Numbered from the stretch's first letter, positions 53,412 through 61,854 are shown. The stretch: DNA of 64,000 bases from Clostridiales bacterium (GCA_021199255.1 JAJQIK010000052.1:35910-99909), one strand, 5' to 3'. Notes: a model not told the origin generated them from the letters alone. A program made the numbers and translations.

Positions 53412-53551
53412 CAAACTCTCCTTTGCCGCCAGGCAATTCCCTGTCATATCCTATACTGCCTATCGATTTTTATATTTTACCATAAACCTGCAAAACTGTG
53501 GTATAATAATGAGCGAAAATGGAAAATTCACGGGAGAGCTTGGAACAGTCC

Positions 53552-54883
53552 ATGGCAAAACAACATTCCTCAAAACCAAAAACGAAATCATCCGCTAAGG
53601 GCAAAAAGGACGTCTGGTACAAGCTGGATCTGTCCGCCATTGTCTACCCCACCTTGCAGAGACGCGACTTTTCCTCTGTTTACCGCCTGTCCGTAGCGCT
53701 GACGGAAGCAATCGATCCCGCCCTGCTGCAGCAGGCGCTGGATCAGACCCTTCCCCGCTTTCCCACCTATAAGGTGGCAATCCGTAAGGGTGTATTCTGG
53801 CGTTATCTGGAACCCAATAACCGACCCGGCCCTTATGTAAAAGAGGATATTAAAAATCCCTGTATGCCTATGGACTTCAAGAGTAACAATCGTTATCTTA
53901 TCAGGGTATATTATTATCAAAACCGAATTTCCTTAGAAGCCCATCACTGTCTGGGAGACGGCACCGGCGGTATGTGCCTGCTGCAGACCCTGACCGCCGC
54001 TTATCTGGGATTAAAGGGACATGCTGTCGCTCCCTCCGGCTTCGTACTGGATCTTCACAGCCAACCCGATCCCGAAGAACTGGAGGACGCCTATATGCGC
54101 TACGCCAACGCCCAGGTGCGGCCGCCCCGTCCGGCGGAAAAGACCTACCGCATACGCGGCACCAAGGAGCCCTTCTATACCCTCAATATCATAGACGGCG
54201 TTATGTCCGTCCGCGAAGTCATGGCAGTCGCCAAAGGATACGGCGTCAGCATCACCGAATACCTCAACGCGGCGCTTCTGTACGCCCTGCTGCAAAAGCA
54301 GTCCCGGGAATTTCACTGGAAGCTGCGCCCGGTACGGATCGCTATGCCGGTCAATCTGCGCCGTTTCTTCCCCTCCAAAACGCTGCGCAATTTCATCACC
54401 ATGATCTATCCCTCCATAGACCCCCGTCTTGGAGAATATACCTTTGAAGAAATTGTGACGCAGGTTCATCATTACATGCGTTATTACATTAACGAAAAAT
54501 TTCTCCGCGGCGATATCACCACCAACGCCGCCACGCAGCGCAACCCTTTGGTTCGCGTCGTACCACTGTTTATCAAGGATCTGGTGGTTCGAGCCTTTTA
54601 TTCCAGAGTACAGGATAAAAATTCCTCCGCGGGACTTACCAACATGGGAGCCCTTTGGGTACCGGAGGACATGAAGCCCTTCCTGGAACGCTTCGATATC
54701 TATATGGGACAGCCCTTTTCTTCCCGCACCAACTGCGCGGTCATCAGCTTCGAAGACATCTTGACTGTCAACTTTGCCAGCAGTATCGTGGAAGCCGATG
54801 TGGAACGCTTCTTTTTCCGCAAGCTGGTACAGGACGGTATTCATGTCAGAATCGAAAGCAACCGCGATTACGAAAGCCTTTAA
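53552..54883 (+). CDS. Condensation-type (HHxxxDG) acyl- or alcohol acyltransferase
   Basis: The 443-residue protein has an N-terminal basic leader, a CAT-like first half with the HHxxxDG motif (LEAHHCLGDGTGGMCLL) and a second half (YFALPVNLR-like: RIAMPVNLRRFFPSKTLRNF). The fold is that of chloramphenicol acetyltransferase and the PapA or wax-ester condensing enzymes. Substrates cannot be told from sequence. The start is uncertain: an ATG 11 codons upstream (53519) is also possible. It diverges from the HSL hydrolase and is followed 37 bp later by a membrane protein. Confidence 0.78.
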   Translation: MAKQHSSKPKTKSSAKGKKDVWYKLDLSAIVYPTLQRRDFSSVYRLSVALTEAIDPALLQQALDQTLPRFPTYKVAIRKGVFWRYLEPNNRPGPYVKEDIKNPCMPMDFKSNNRYLIRVYYYQNRISLEAHHCLGDGTGGMCLLQTLTAAYLGLKGHAVAPSGFVLDLHSQPDPEELEDAYMRYANAQVRPPRPAEKTYRIRGTKEPFYTLNIIDGVMSVREVMAVAKGYGVSITEYLNAALLYALLQKQSREFHWKLRPVRIAMPVNLRRFFPSKTLRNFITMIYPSIDPRLGEYTFEEIVTQVHHYMRYYINEKFLRGDITTNAATQRNPLVRVVPLFIKDLVVRAFYSRVQDKNSSAGLTNMGALWVPEDMKPFLERFDIYMGQPFSSRTNCAVISFEDILTVNFASSIVEADVERFFFRKLVQDGIHVRIESNRDYESL

Positions 54884-54920
54884 CCTCTTCAACCAACCTA
54901 TGGAAAGAAAGGAGTCCGTT

Positions 54921-55625
54921 ATGTCTTACTGTGTCAACTGCGGCGTCGAACTGGAACCCACTTTACAGGTCTGTCCGTTATGCAATACACCTGTTATGAA
55001 TTCCAACGAAAGGAATCAGGAAATACCGCCCTCCCCTTATCCTGCCCACAAAGGGCAGGTGGAAAGCGTCAAGCGCAGGGATTTAGGGATTCTGCTCTCC
55101 GTGGTGCTGACTGCCACCAGCGCAACCTGTCTCCTGTTAAATCTGCTGGTCTTTGAGAGTTCCCTATGGTCTCTGCTGGTAATCGGTATTTGTATCTGCC
55201 TGTTCGTTTTTACCTTTCCGGCTGTGTTTTACAGCAAGACCCCCCTTTTCGTTTCCCTGCTGGCAGACGGAGCGGCGGTGGCGGTCTATCTGTTTTTAAT
55301 CAGCCGCCTGACAGCCTCTGACACATGGTTCTGGCAGCTCGGGCTTCCCATTGCCGTCCTCCTGACCGCTATGATGGAGCTTTATACACTGTTCGCTAAG
55401 ATTTTACCCTTTACCATTCTGTCCGGCGCTCTCTATCTATTCGTAGAAATTCCGGTGTTCTGCCTGTCCCTGGAGCTGCTCATCAGACATCTTTTGAGCC
55501 AGCCCTACGCAGTCACATGGTCCGCGGTGGTATTGACCGTATGCGTAATCATTGATATTGCCCTGATCACGATTCTCGCCAAAAAACGCCTGCGCAACGA
55601 AGTGCGCAGACGCCTGCATTTTTAA
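54921..55625 (+). CDS. DUF6320-like zinc-ribbon membrane protein
   Basis: The 234-residue protein has an N-terminal zinc ribbon (SYCVNCGVELEPTLQVCPLCN; two CxxC pairs) followed by five or six membrane helices from about residue 50. It matches the DUF6320 pattern, usually found next to acyltransferases of the previous type. AAAGGAG is 7 nt before the ATG. Its cysteine pairs face the cytoplasm if the topology is N-in. Role unknown. Confidence 0.75.
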   Translation: MSYCVNCGVELEPTLQVCPLCNTPVMNSNERNQEIPPSPYPAHKGQVESVKRRDLGILLSVVLTATSATCLLLNLLVFESSLWSLLVIGICICLFVFTFPAVFYSKTPLFVSLLADGAAVAVYLFLISRLTASDTWFWQLGLPIAVLLTAMMELYTLFAKILPFTILSGALYLFVEIPVFCLSLELLIRHLLSQPYAVTWSAVVLTVCVIIDIALITILAKKRLRNEVRRRLHF

Positions 55626-55634
55626 AGCCCTTTC

Positions 55635-56330
55635 CTATTCCTCCTGTCCTGCATCTATCAGATCCTGCGGCAGACACCATTCCAGCATCTCATCATATAC
55701 CGCATAAGAGGTCTTGAGGACTTTGCCCTCTACCGTAAGATAGATGCCGTCAGCCTCATAGTTCTCTAAAAAAGTATCGGTAATGGACGCGATAATAATA
55801 CTCTCCGCCTCCCTGGTCATGGTGCGAAGATACCCATTGACCGCCTCTGATAAATCCAGATATAAGAGCTTCCCCTCTTCTGTTTCCTCTTCCTCCAGGG
55901 AAAGCGCCTTGGTATCTATGGATACGATATTATGTCTGGCAAGCGCCGATACAATCACGTCCGCAGTGATTTTCTCCACTTCCAGAGTCTCCGAATCAAG
56001 GCTGTCGAAGGTTCCGTTGCTATAATACAGAACCATCTCCACCGGTTCTGTATCCGTCCCCGCAGAATCAGAAGCGGTATCCTCCGCCCCTGACGCGCCT
56101 TCCGTCTCCTCCTGAACGCCGGAAATCTCCTCTCCGGCATTGGGAATCTGAATCACATCTTCCTTATCTTCACTTAACAAATATTCTAAACCGTCCACCA
56201 GCATCTCGCCGGAGGACATTTCCGGCACTCCGCTCTCCTCCGCCGTCACGGTCTCCACGGTATCGCCGCAGGCGGCAAGCACAAGCATTAACGCCACAGC
56301 CGCCGCTGTTATCCCTATTTTCTTTTTCAT
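55635..56330 (-). CDS. GerMN-domain lipoprotein
   Basis: The 231-residue protein has a lipoprotein signal with LAAC (Cys21 from the chosen start), an acidic linker and a GerMN domain (EMVLYYSNGTFDSLDSETLEVEKI in part, LYLDLSEAVNGYLRT, IIIASITDTFLENYEADGIYLTVEG in part). In Bacillus GerM is a spore lipoprotein needed for germination and assembly of the SpoIIIA-SpoIIQ channel, which is encoded in this window. GGGGAT is 9 nt before the ATG at 56330. It converges with the DUF6320 gene. Confidence 0.82.
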   Translation of the reverse strand: MKKKIGITAAAVALMLVLAACGDTVETVTAEESGVPEMSSGEMLVDGLEYLLSEDKEDVIQIPNAGEEISGVQEETEGASGAEDTASDSAGTDTEPVEMVLYYSNGTFDSLDSETLEVEKITADVIVSALARHNIVSIDTKALSLEEEETEEGKLLYLDLSEAVNGYLRTMTREAESIIIASITDTFLENYEADGIYLTVEGKVLKTSYAVYDEMLEWCLPQDLIDAGQEE

Positions 56331-56480
56331 AATAGCCATCCATCCCCAAGCGATTGGCTGCGAAACCTATCTGCCTTGCGCGACCAGGCGCTGCGGCGCT
56401 TTTCACAACCGTTCTGAATTGGGTTATATTCTAACATACTCTTTCCCAAAAAGCAAACGCCCAAAAGGGATATTAAGAAA

Positions 56481-56512
56481 ACAAAAAGAGATAACCTCTC
56501 GATTATCTCTTT
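56481..56512 (-). terminator. Intrinsic terminator after tRNA-Leu(CAG)
   Basis: On the minus strand AAAGAGATAA and TTATCTCTTT form a 10-bp stem followed by a T-run. Confidence 0.85.
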
Positions 56513-56514
56513 CA

Positions 56515-56598
56515 TGCAGAAGAAGGGACTTGAACCCTCATGGTGTTGCCACCACACGGACCTGAACCGTGCGCGTCTGCCAATTCCGCCACTTCTGC
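56515..56598 (-). tRNA. tRNA-Leu, anticodon CAG
   Basis: An 84-nt cloverleaf with acceptor GCAGAAG / CTTCTGC and discriminator A, D-stem GCG/CGC, anticodon arm CACGG-TTCAGGT-CCGTG (anticodon CAG), a long class II variable arm and TTC-AA T-loop. CCA is not encoded. It reads CUG. It is flanked by a TTGACA promoter and a terminator. Confidence 0.95.
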
Positions 56599-56609
56599 GA
56601 ACAACTGAT

Positions 56610-56638
56610 ATTGTATCTTCTTTTGATTCGTATGTCAA
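56610..56638 (-). promoter_or_regulatory. SigA-type promoter of tRNA-Leu(CAG)
   Basis: On the minus strand a perfect TTGACA, 17 bp and TACAAT end 11 bp upstream of the tRNA. Confidence 0.8.
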
Positions 56639-56693
56639 GCCCATTTTTTAACTTTTATTTTTAATAAATTTCATTTTCGGATACCCTTTATTT

Positions 56694-57506
56694 TCAAGCT
56701 CCTTTTATCTTCTTATCCATATGCAAAATATGGTTGACCAGCCATTCCGTCAAAAACTCCATAAGCCCTTCCAGCGTCTGCTGCTGATGATCGTCCGCCT
56801 CTTCCAGATCCAATTCCTCCAGACGGCTGATAAATGCGCTGTGAGCCCGTTTCTGGGCTTCCAGCCCGGAGTATCCGATTTGCTCCATGTATTTCTCCTC
56901 GTCCTGAAAATGATATTGCGTATAATTCTTAAGTTCTTCCAGCAGGCGCACAATCTCATCATATTTATCATGAACATAATCGTTCATAATCACATGATTG
57001 ACGTCGTCGATAATCCGGAAAAGCTCTTTGTGCTCCTCATCTACAAAATCAATCCCTGTATAATACTCTTCCGGCAGGACAAATTTGCGATCCCGCCCCC
57101 AATTCTCTACAGGTTCCATCTTGCCAATCATAATATCGCTTCCAAGAATATGACGGTACAACCACGTAACGAGATATTTTAACAGTTCATCCAGCACCTC
57201 CTGCTGCTCCCGAAAATCCACAATCGCATCCAGCTCGTTGATTTTGGCTGTAAATTCCCTGTGCTGCCGTTTCTGAACCGGCAATTCCGGATGGTGAATC
57301 TCTTCCATATATTTTTCTTCATGCTGAAAATGATATTGCGTATATTCCTTCAGCTCCTTTAGAATCTGTACAAGATCATCATATTTATCCTCTTTCCATT
57401 CATTCCCCAGCAGGCTCATGGCCTCATTAATAATACGAAACAACTCTCTGTGCTCATTATCCAACTGCTTTACGCCGATCAGGCAGTCATCTGTAAACTG
57501 ATACAT
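56694..57506 (-). CDS. Bacteriohemerythrin with two hemerythrin domains
   Basis: The 270-residue protein is a tandem of two hemerythrin domains (about 1-130 and 135-270), each with LDNEHRELF / VDEEHKELF, YHFQHEEKYME / YHFQDEEKYME and WLYRHILGSD / WLVNHILHMD. Hemerythrins bind a di-iron site and sense or carry O2. The HxxxH ligand pair reads QKRQH in the first and QKRAH in the second, so one of seven classical ligands is Gln in both domains. A SigA-like promoter lies upstream; AAGGAG is 8 nt before the ATG. Confidence 0.9.
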   Translation of the reverse strand: MYQFTDDCLIGVKQLDNEHRELFRIINEAMSLLGNEWKEDKYDDLVQILKELKEYTQYHFQHEEKYMEEIHHPELPVQKRQHREFTAKINELDAIVDFREQQEVLDELLKYLVTWLYRHILGSDIMIGKMEPVENWGRDRKFVLPEEYYTGIDFVDEEHKELFRIIDDVNHVIMNDYVHDKYDEIVRLLEELKNYTQYHFQDEEKYMEQIGYSGLEAQKRAHSAFISRLEELDLEEADDHQQQTLEGLMEFLTEWLVNHILHMDKKIKGA

Positions 57507-57549
57507 ATTCCTCACTCCTTATTTCATGCCTTTGCTATTGATTTAAAAG

Positions 57550-57578
57550 ATTATACAATCAAATCGCAGCCATGTAAA
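57550..57578 (-). promoter_or_regulatory. SigA-type promoter of the hemerythrin gene
   Basis: On the minus strand TTTACA, a 17-bp spacer and TATAAT lie about 45 bp upstream of the ATG. Confidence 0.75.
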
Positions 57579-57583
57579 GTAGA

Positions 57584-57600
57584 TAAATTGTTACAATTTA
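57584..57600. promoter_or_regulatory. 17-bp perfect palindrome between two divergent promoters
   Basis: TAAATTGT-T-ACAATTTA lies just upstream of the hemerythrin -35, between the hemerythrin promoter and the promoter of tRNA-Leu(AAG). It is a candidate operator; the regulator is unknown. Confidence 0.5.
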
Positions 57601-57624
57601 TACAGGATTTTATCAGAAAAACTA

Positions 57625-57653
57625 TTGACTTTTCTTCTCCAAAACAGTATTAT
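57625..57653 (+). promoter_or_regulatory. SigA-type promoter of tRNA-Leu(AAG)
   Basis: On the plus strand TTGACT, a 17-bp spacer and TATTAT end 23 bp upstream of the tRNA. Confidence 0.7.
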
Positions 57654-57676
57654 ATTACTTGCGTTGTGAAACGTAA

Positions 57677-57760
57677 GCGGAAGTGTCGGAATTGGCAGAC
57701 GAGCAAGACTAAGGATCTTGTGGCCGCAAGGTCGTGTGGGTTCAAGTCCCATCTTCCGCA
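57677..57760 (+). tRNA. tRNA-Leu, anticodon AAG (A34)
   Basis: An 84-nt cloverleaf with acceptor GCGGAAG / CTTCCGC and discriminator A, D-stem TCG/CGA, anticodon arm CAAGA-CTAAGGA-TCTTG (T33, then A34 A35 G36), long variable arm and a standard T-arm. CCA is not encoded. Wobble A34 is expected to be changed to inosine by TadA, reading CUU and CUC. GAG is the common form in bacteria. Confidence 0.93.
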
Positions 57761-57766
57761 GCAGCG

Positions 57767-57808
57767 AAAAATTGGGAGGCCTTATTGGTAAGGCTTCCCA
57801 ATTTTTAA
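57767..57808 (+). terminator. Intrinsic terminator after tRNA-Leu(AAG)
   Basis: AAAATTGGGAGGCCTTA and TAAGGCTTCCCAATTTTT form a long stem with a T-run on the plus strand. Confidence 0.85.
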
Positions 57809-57838
57809 TTCCGAACGCGCCTGCATGGTATAATACCT

Positions 57839-59809
57839 CTACTTGCGTCCCTCCGTACCCATAAAGGTGGGATCGCTCTGATATTCCTGAAATTTCCGCT
57901 CGATTTCCTCCGCCGGAAGCACACAATGATAAATCTCCAGCCCGGCAAGCCTGCCCCGGTAAGATTCCTGATACTCGTCTCCGCCCAGACAGATCTGGTT
58001 CGCCACTTTCAGATTAGGCGCATGATCTCTGCTGCTGTTTAACAGTCCGTTGAAATACAGCTTAGCCACCCCGGTAATCACGTCATAGGAAATGCAGATA
58101 TACGCCCATTGGCCGGGCACGGCGCCGCGGCACCAGACGTCAAACCACTCGTTAGGCTCTCTGTCGTCCTTCATGCGGAATACGCAGCTTCCTCTTCCAT
58201 CGGAAGGAACCAGGCTCATAAAGCCGTCCAGATAGGTGATGTAGATAATACTGGTCCATGCCTGCACGGCGTCTGTGTTGACCCAGAGGCATATGGTATA
58301 GCTTTCGCTGTACATAACCGACTTTGGCAGTCTGACGAGATTTTCTTTGACCCTGCCCCCCGGCAGATGCAGCGCGGCCTGTTTCTGCACCACGCCCACG
58401 TCGTAGCAGAGCCCTTCGCCGGAATAAACGCCCTGGTTTCTTCCCTCTTCATCTGCCAGGCTCTCCCGGAAAGCATATACGGTGGGCTTCGTGTTTCCCA
58501 CAAAGAAATAACGGTTTCGATAATTTCTGCAAAACTCCTCCGAAGTCTGGGGCGCCCCGTAAAAGTCGCCCGTCCCGAGCTGCGCGCCGTAATTGGCCAG
58601 CATCTCCGCCTGAGAAGAATTTTCGATTCCCTGCGCCACGATCATAAAGCGCAGATCCCTGCCCATACTGATCACGTTGCGCAGAATGTTTACCTTTTTC
58701 CACTCGCTTGCAACCTCATGGGGAAGCAACGTCTGATCCAGCTTTAAAATATCCGCCGGAATATTCTGCAATACCATAAACGAGGAAGCGGAGCCGAAAT
58801 TCTGAATGGTAATCTCAAAACCGATTTCCGTCAAAAGTTCAATCGCATACCCCATCTTCTCATTTCTGCCAAGAAAGGCTTTTTCATCAATACAAAGCTT
58901 AATTTCCCCCGGCGATATCTGATAGGTTTGCAGACAATTCCTCAGGTAATTCACACCGTTAATCTGTAAAATATAGAGGCCGGAAATACGGACATAGATC
59001 TCCATATGTTCAAATACGGTTCCCTTCCACTGCCGCTTCCATTTGCATACCTGTTCAAAGGTAATCTCGTCCAGTATGGTGATCACGCCATACTGTTCGA
59101 ACACGGGCAGGAATTTCTCTTCCGGCAGGATACCCAGACCGGGGAAATGCCAGCGCGTCACCACCTCCGCCGCATATACGTCGGAATTTTGCATATAGAT
59201 AACAGGGCGCAGCAGCATTTCAATCTCATTTCCGTTCAAAGCGGTAAGCGCCCTGTCCTTCATGGCCTTCTGTTCAATCAACTGTTCTTTAATATCATCA
59301 TAGTTCGTATAGCTGCCCTTGCCATTCTTCTTCACATGGTACATGGCCTCATCGCACTGTTCCAGAATCACGGCAATTCCTATGGATACCGGCTGATCCA
59401 CAGTCAGGCCGATACTGAAAGACAACAGGGCGCTCAGGCTCTCGTCAAACTCTTCCTTGATGATTCCCTGAAGCTCCTGGAGCTGCCATTCCAGTTCCGC
59501 CACCTCCAGCGCGGCGCAGCAGACCACGACAAACTCGTCTCCGCCCATGCGTACCACGAGCTGCCGGGGAAATTGTTCCCGTAAAATCCGGCTGACAAAT
59601 TCCAACAGTTCATCGCCTCTGGAATGTCCATAGATATCGTTGACCAGCTTGAAATTATCAATATCCAGATAGATACAATGCACCTTTGTATTCTCAGGTA
59701 TCGATTTCCACACCTCATAGAGCCCCCTTCTATTAATGAGGCTCGTAAGGTAATCGATATTTTTTTCACTGATATGCTCTTGTACTAAATCAGAAAAGCT
59801 TTCATTCAT
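57839..59809 (-). CDS. GGDEF / degenerate EAL / LamG protein
   Basis: The 656-residue protein has no signal peptide or membrane helix. Residues 15-170 are a GGDEF domain with an intact active site (MGGDEFVVV, 88-96) and no RxxD inhibitory site. Residues 190-430 are an EAL fold: EVV stands for EAL, IRISG for the NxS motif, QNFGSAS for DDFGTG, and GTGDFYG for QGY, so catalysis is doubtful, though E215, K356 and E396 remain. Residues 440-640 look like a LamG/concanavalin-like sandwich (LVRLPKSVMYSESYTICLWV, GQWAYICISYDVITGVAKLYFNG in parts). The start MNESFSDLV was chosen over a 22-codon longer frame. Confidence 0.8.
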   Translation of the reverse strand: MNESFSDLVQEHISEKNIDYLTSLINRRGLYEVWKSIPENTKVHCIYLDIDNFKLVNDIYGHSRGDELLEFVSRILREQFPRQLVVRMGGDEFVVVCCAALEVAELEWQLQELQGIIKEEFDESLSALLSFSIGLTVDQPVSIGIAVILEQCDEAMYHVKKNGKGSYTNYDDIKEQLIEQKAMKDRALTALNGNEIEMLLRPVIYMQNSDVYAAEVVTRWHFPGLGILPEEKFLPVFEQYGVITILDEITFEQVCKWKRQWKGTVFEHMEIYVRISGLYILQINGVNYLRNCLQTYQISPGEIKLCIDEKAFLGRNEKMGYAIELLTEIGFEITIQNFGSASSFMVLQNIPADILKLDQTLLPHEVASEWKKVNILRNVISMGRDLRFMIVAQGIENSSQAEMLANYGAQLGTGDFYGAPQTSEEFCRNYRNRYFFVGNTKPTVYAFRESLADEEGRNQGVYSGEGLCYDVGVVQKQAALHLPGGRVKENLVRLPKSVMYSESYTICLWVNTDAVQAWTSIIYITYLDGFMSLVPSDGRGSCVFRMKDDREPNEWFDVWCRGAVPGQWAYICISYDVITGVAKLYFNGLLNSSRDHAPNLKVANQICLGGDEYQESYRGRLAGLEIYHCVLPAEEIERKFQEYQSDPTFMGTEGRK

Positions 59810-59889
59810 ATATTTATACCTGTGGAACACTTTTTGGATTGCGCGTAAAACCTGAACTGACAGGGGAACGCACAAAACCCTCTGTCATC

Positions 59890-59939
59890 TAAAAAAAGGC
59901 TGCCGCTCTTATCTGCCGAAGCAGTAATTGCAGCAGCCT
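59890..59939 (-). terminator. Intrinsic terminator after the sugar transporter genes
   Basis: On the minus strand GGCTGC and GCAGCC enclose an inner TGCTTCGGCA hairpin, followed by seven T. Confidence 0.75.
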
Positions 59940-59967
59940 ATGGCAATGGAGTGTATGCCCTAATTCA

Positions 59968-60855
59968 TTAACCCTTAACCGCTCCAGCCGTCATACCGTC
60001 TATAAAGTATCTCTGGAAGCAGAGGAATACAACAAACACCGGGATAATGCCGAACATGGAACCGGCAATCAAAACATCGTAATTATTACCGTAAGGCGTC
60101 AGCAGAGTATTCAAGCCAATAGGAAGCGTAAATTTCTCCGCGCTTCTGTACACTAACATGGGCCACAATACGTTATTCCAGGCGCCCATGGCACAGAGGA
60201 TAGACATTGCCGCAAACGCCGGCTTCGTAATCGGCATCATAATCTTAAAGCAGATACCGTACTCGGTAGCGCCATCGATACGTCCTGCATCCAGCAATTC
60301 CTTAGGCAGACCCGTCATATACTGTCTGAAAAAGAAAATCGTGGACGCGCCGCAGATACCCGGCAGCACAACGCCCGCCGTCGTATCGATCAGATTCAGG
60401 GAGATCATCTCTTTGTAAAGAGGAAGAATCAGAATCTCAAAGGGCACCATCATGGTTGCAATTACAAGGAAGAACAGAAAATTCTTCAGCTTATAGTTAT
60501 ACATGGATAATCCGTAAGCGACGATGTAGCAGACAATCAGCGTCAGAACCACCGATACAAAGGTAAGGATCAGGCTGTTCTTAAACCACATAAAATATTT
60601 CTGGGAATCTGCGTTGCCGCCAAACAGGTATGTATAATTCGCCAGCGTCATGGTACTAAAATCCAGATCTATGCTCAAGCCCTTCCGAATCAGCTCGGTA
60701 CCGGGCCTGAAGGAAGCGATCAGCCCCGCAAACAGCGGAAAGACTATAATCAGGGATAAGATCGCGAACCAGCCGGTAGCCAGAACAGTCAGGACATTTC
60801 TCTTGGCTCTCATGCCGCCTTCTACTTTATCATTTACAGAGGATCTCTTTGCCAT
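59968..60855 (-). CDS. Carbohydrate ABC transporter permease (MalG-like)
   Basis: The 295-residue permease has six membrane helices and the CUT1 EAA loop LLDAGRIDGATEYGICFKIMMPITKPA in part (about 190-215). It starts one base after the first permease gene and closes the operon. The ATPase is not encoded here; such transporters often share a common MsmK-type ATPase. Confidence 0.92.
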   Translation of the reverse strand: MAKRSSVNDKVEGGMRAKRNVLTVLATGWFAILSLIIVFPLFAGLIASFRPGTELIRKGLSIDLDFSTMTLANYTYLFGGNADSQKYFMWFKNSLILTFVSVVLTLIVCYIVAYGLSMYNYKLKNFLFFLVIATMMVPFEILILPLYKEMISLNLIDTTAGVVLPGICGASTIFFFRQYMTGLPKELLDAGRIDGATEYGICFKIMMPITKPAFAAMSILCAMGAWNNVLWPMLVYRSAEKFTLPIGLNTLLTPYGNNYDVLIAGSMFGIIPVFVVFLCFQRYFIDGMTAGAVKG

Positions 60856-60856
60856 A

Positions 60857-61756
60857 TCAGTCTTCCTCCTTCTTAAATGTTCCGTTCAGGACTAACTGAA
60901 CTATATTAATAGCTAATGCGATTACAAGCAGTACAATACCTACCGCGCTGCCATAACCCAACTGGTTCTTGGCAATACCGCGCTTATACAGATATCCTAC
61001 GATGGTCAGACCGATATTGTTCGGCGAATCGGGGCCTGCCCATAACATATAGGATTCCATAAACATTGCCAGTCCGGCATATACGCTGATTGTAAGCACA
61101 TAGATTGTAGTCGGTTTTAATAATGGGATTGTAACATACCGAAACTTCTGCCATGCGGAAGCGCCGTCAATATCGGCGGATTCATACAGGGAAGTATCGA
61201 TAGCTTTCAAACCGGAAATAAAGTAAAGCATATTAACGCCGGTCCACCTCCAGCAGCAGACAATCAATAACGCCGCAAGACCGGTCGCTTTCATCTTAAG
61301 CCACTTAAAGGTACCCAGGCCTAACGCTGAGGTAATCAGGTTCATCTGTCCCGTGGAATACTCGGAAAACATCAGACGGAACAGGGTACCGGAAATTACT
61401 ACAGAGGTCAAAGCGGGAAGATACAGGCAGGCTTTCCAGAAGCCCTTCGCCTTAACCAGCCTGGAATCCATCAGCACCGCGAACAACATGGGGAACGGAA
61501 TCAATAATACCAGCGTCAGAATCATATATTCAAAGCTGTTCAGTATGGCGGTATGGAACACCGTATCCTTCGTCAGCTTTATAAAATTGTCGAGTCCTAC
61601 CCACTCTGTCCCGGTAGCCGTAATGTTCTGAAAGCTCATGACTATCGTGCTGCAGAGAGGATAAATCCAGAAAAATGCAAAGCTCAAAATAAAGGGGAGT
61701 ACAAACACATAAGGCGCTGCCTTCTGTGAATAGAAAAACTTCTTAAATTTGCTCAT
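60857..61756 (-). CDS. Carbohydrate ABC transporter permease (MalF-like)
   Basis: The 299-residue permease starts MSKFKKFFYSQKAAPYVFVLPF and has six membrane helices and the EAA loop LYESADIDGASAWQKFRYVTIPLLKP in part (about 195-220). An upstream frame of 24 codons lacks family sequence. A perfect stem-loop lies between the binding protein gene and this gene and may set their ratio. Confidence 0.9.
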   Translation of the reverse strand: MSKFKKFFYSQKAAPYVFVLPFILSFAFFWIYPLCSTIVMSFQNITATGTEWVGLDNFIKLTKDTVFHTAILNSFEYMILTLVLLIPFPMLFAVLMDSRLVKAKGFWKACLYLPALTSVVISGTLFRLMFSEYSTGQMNLITSALGLGTFKWLKMKATGLAALLIVCCWRWTGVNMLYFISGLKAIDTSLYESADIDGASAWQKFRYVTIPLLKPTTIYVLTISVYAGLAMFMESYMLWAGPDSPNNIGLTIVGYLYKRGIAKNQLGYGSAVGIVLLVIALAINIVQLVLNGTFKKEED

Positions 61757-61808
61757 ACACACACTCCTTACCCAAAACACATATGTTTTATGATGCCTTT
61801 TGAAAAAG

Positions 61809-61838
61809 ATAGAGGGGATTGCGTACAATCCCCTCTAT
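61809..61838 (-). terminator. Perfect intergenic stem-loop between binding protein and permeases
   Basis: ATAGAGGGGATTG and CAATCCCCTCTAT form a perfect 13-bp stem with a 4-nt loop, followed on the minus strand by TCTTTTTC. It lies inside the operon and may act as a partial terminator or 3'-end stabiliser of the binding-protein message. Confidence 0.7.
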
Positions 61839-61854
61839 TAAATTGCTTTATAAA

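Noticed and set aside
54011-54892. 293-residue open frame on the minus strand
   Set aside because: It is antisense to the acyltransferase, which has the HHxxxDG motif and a coherent family layout.
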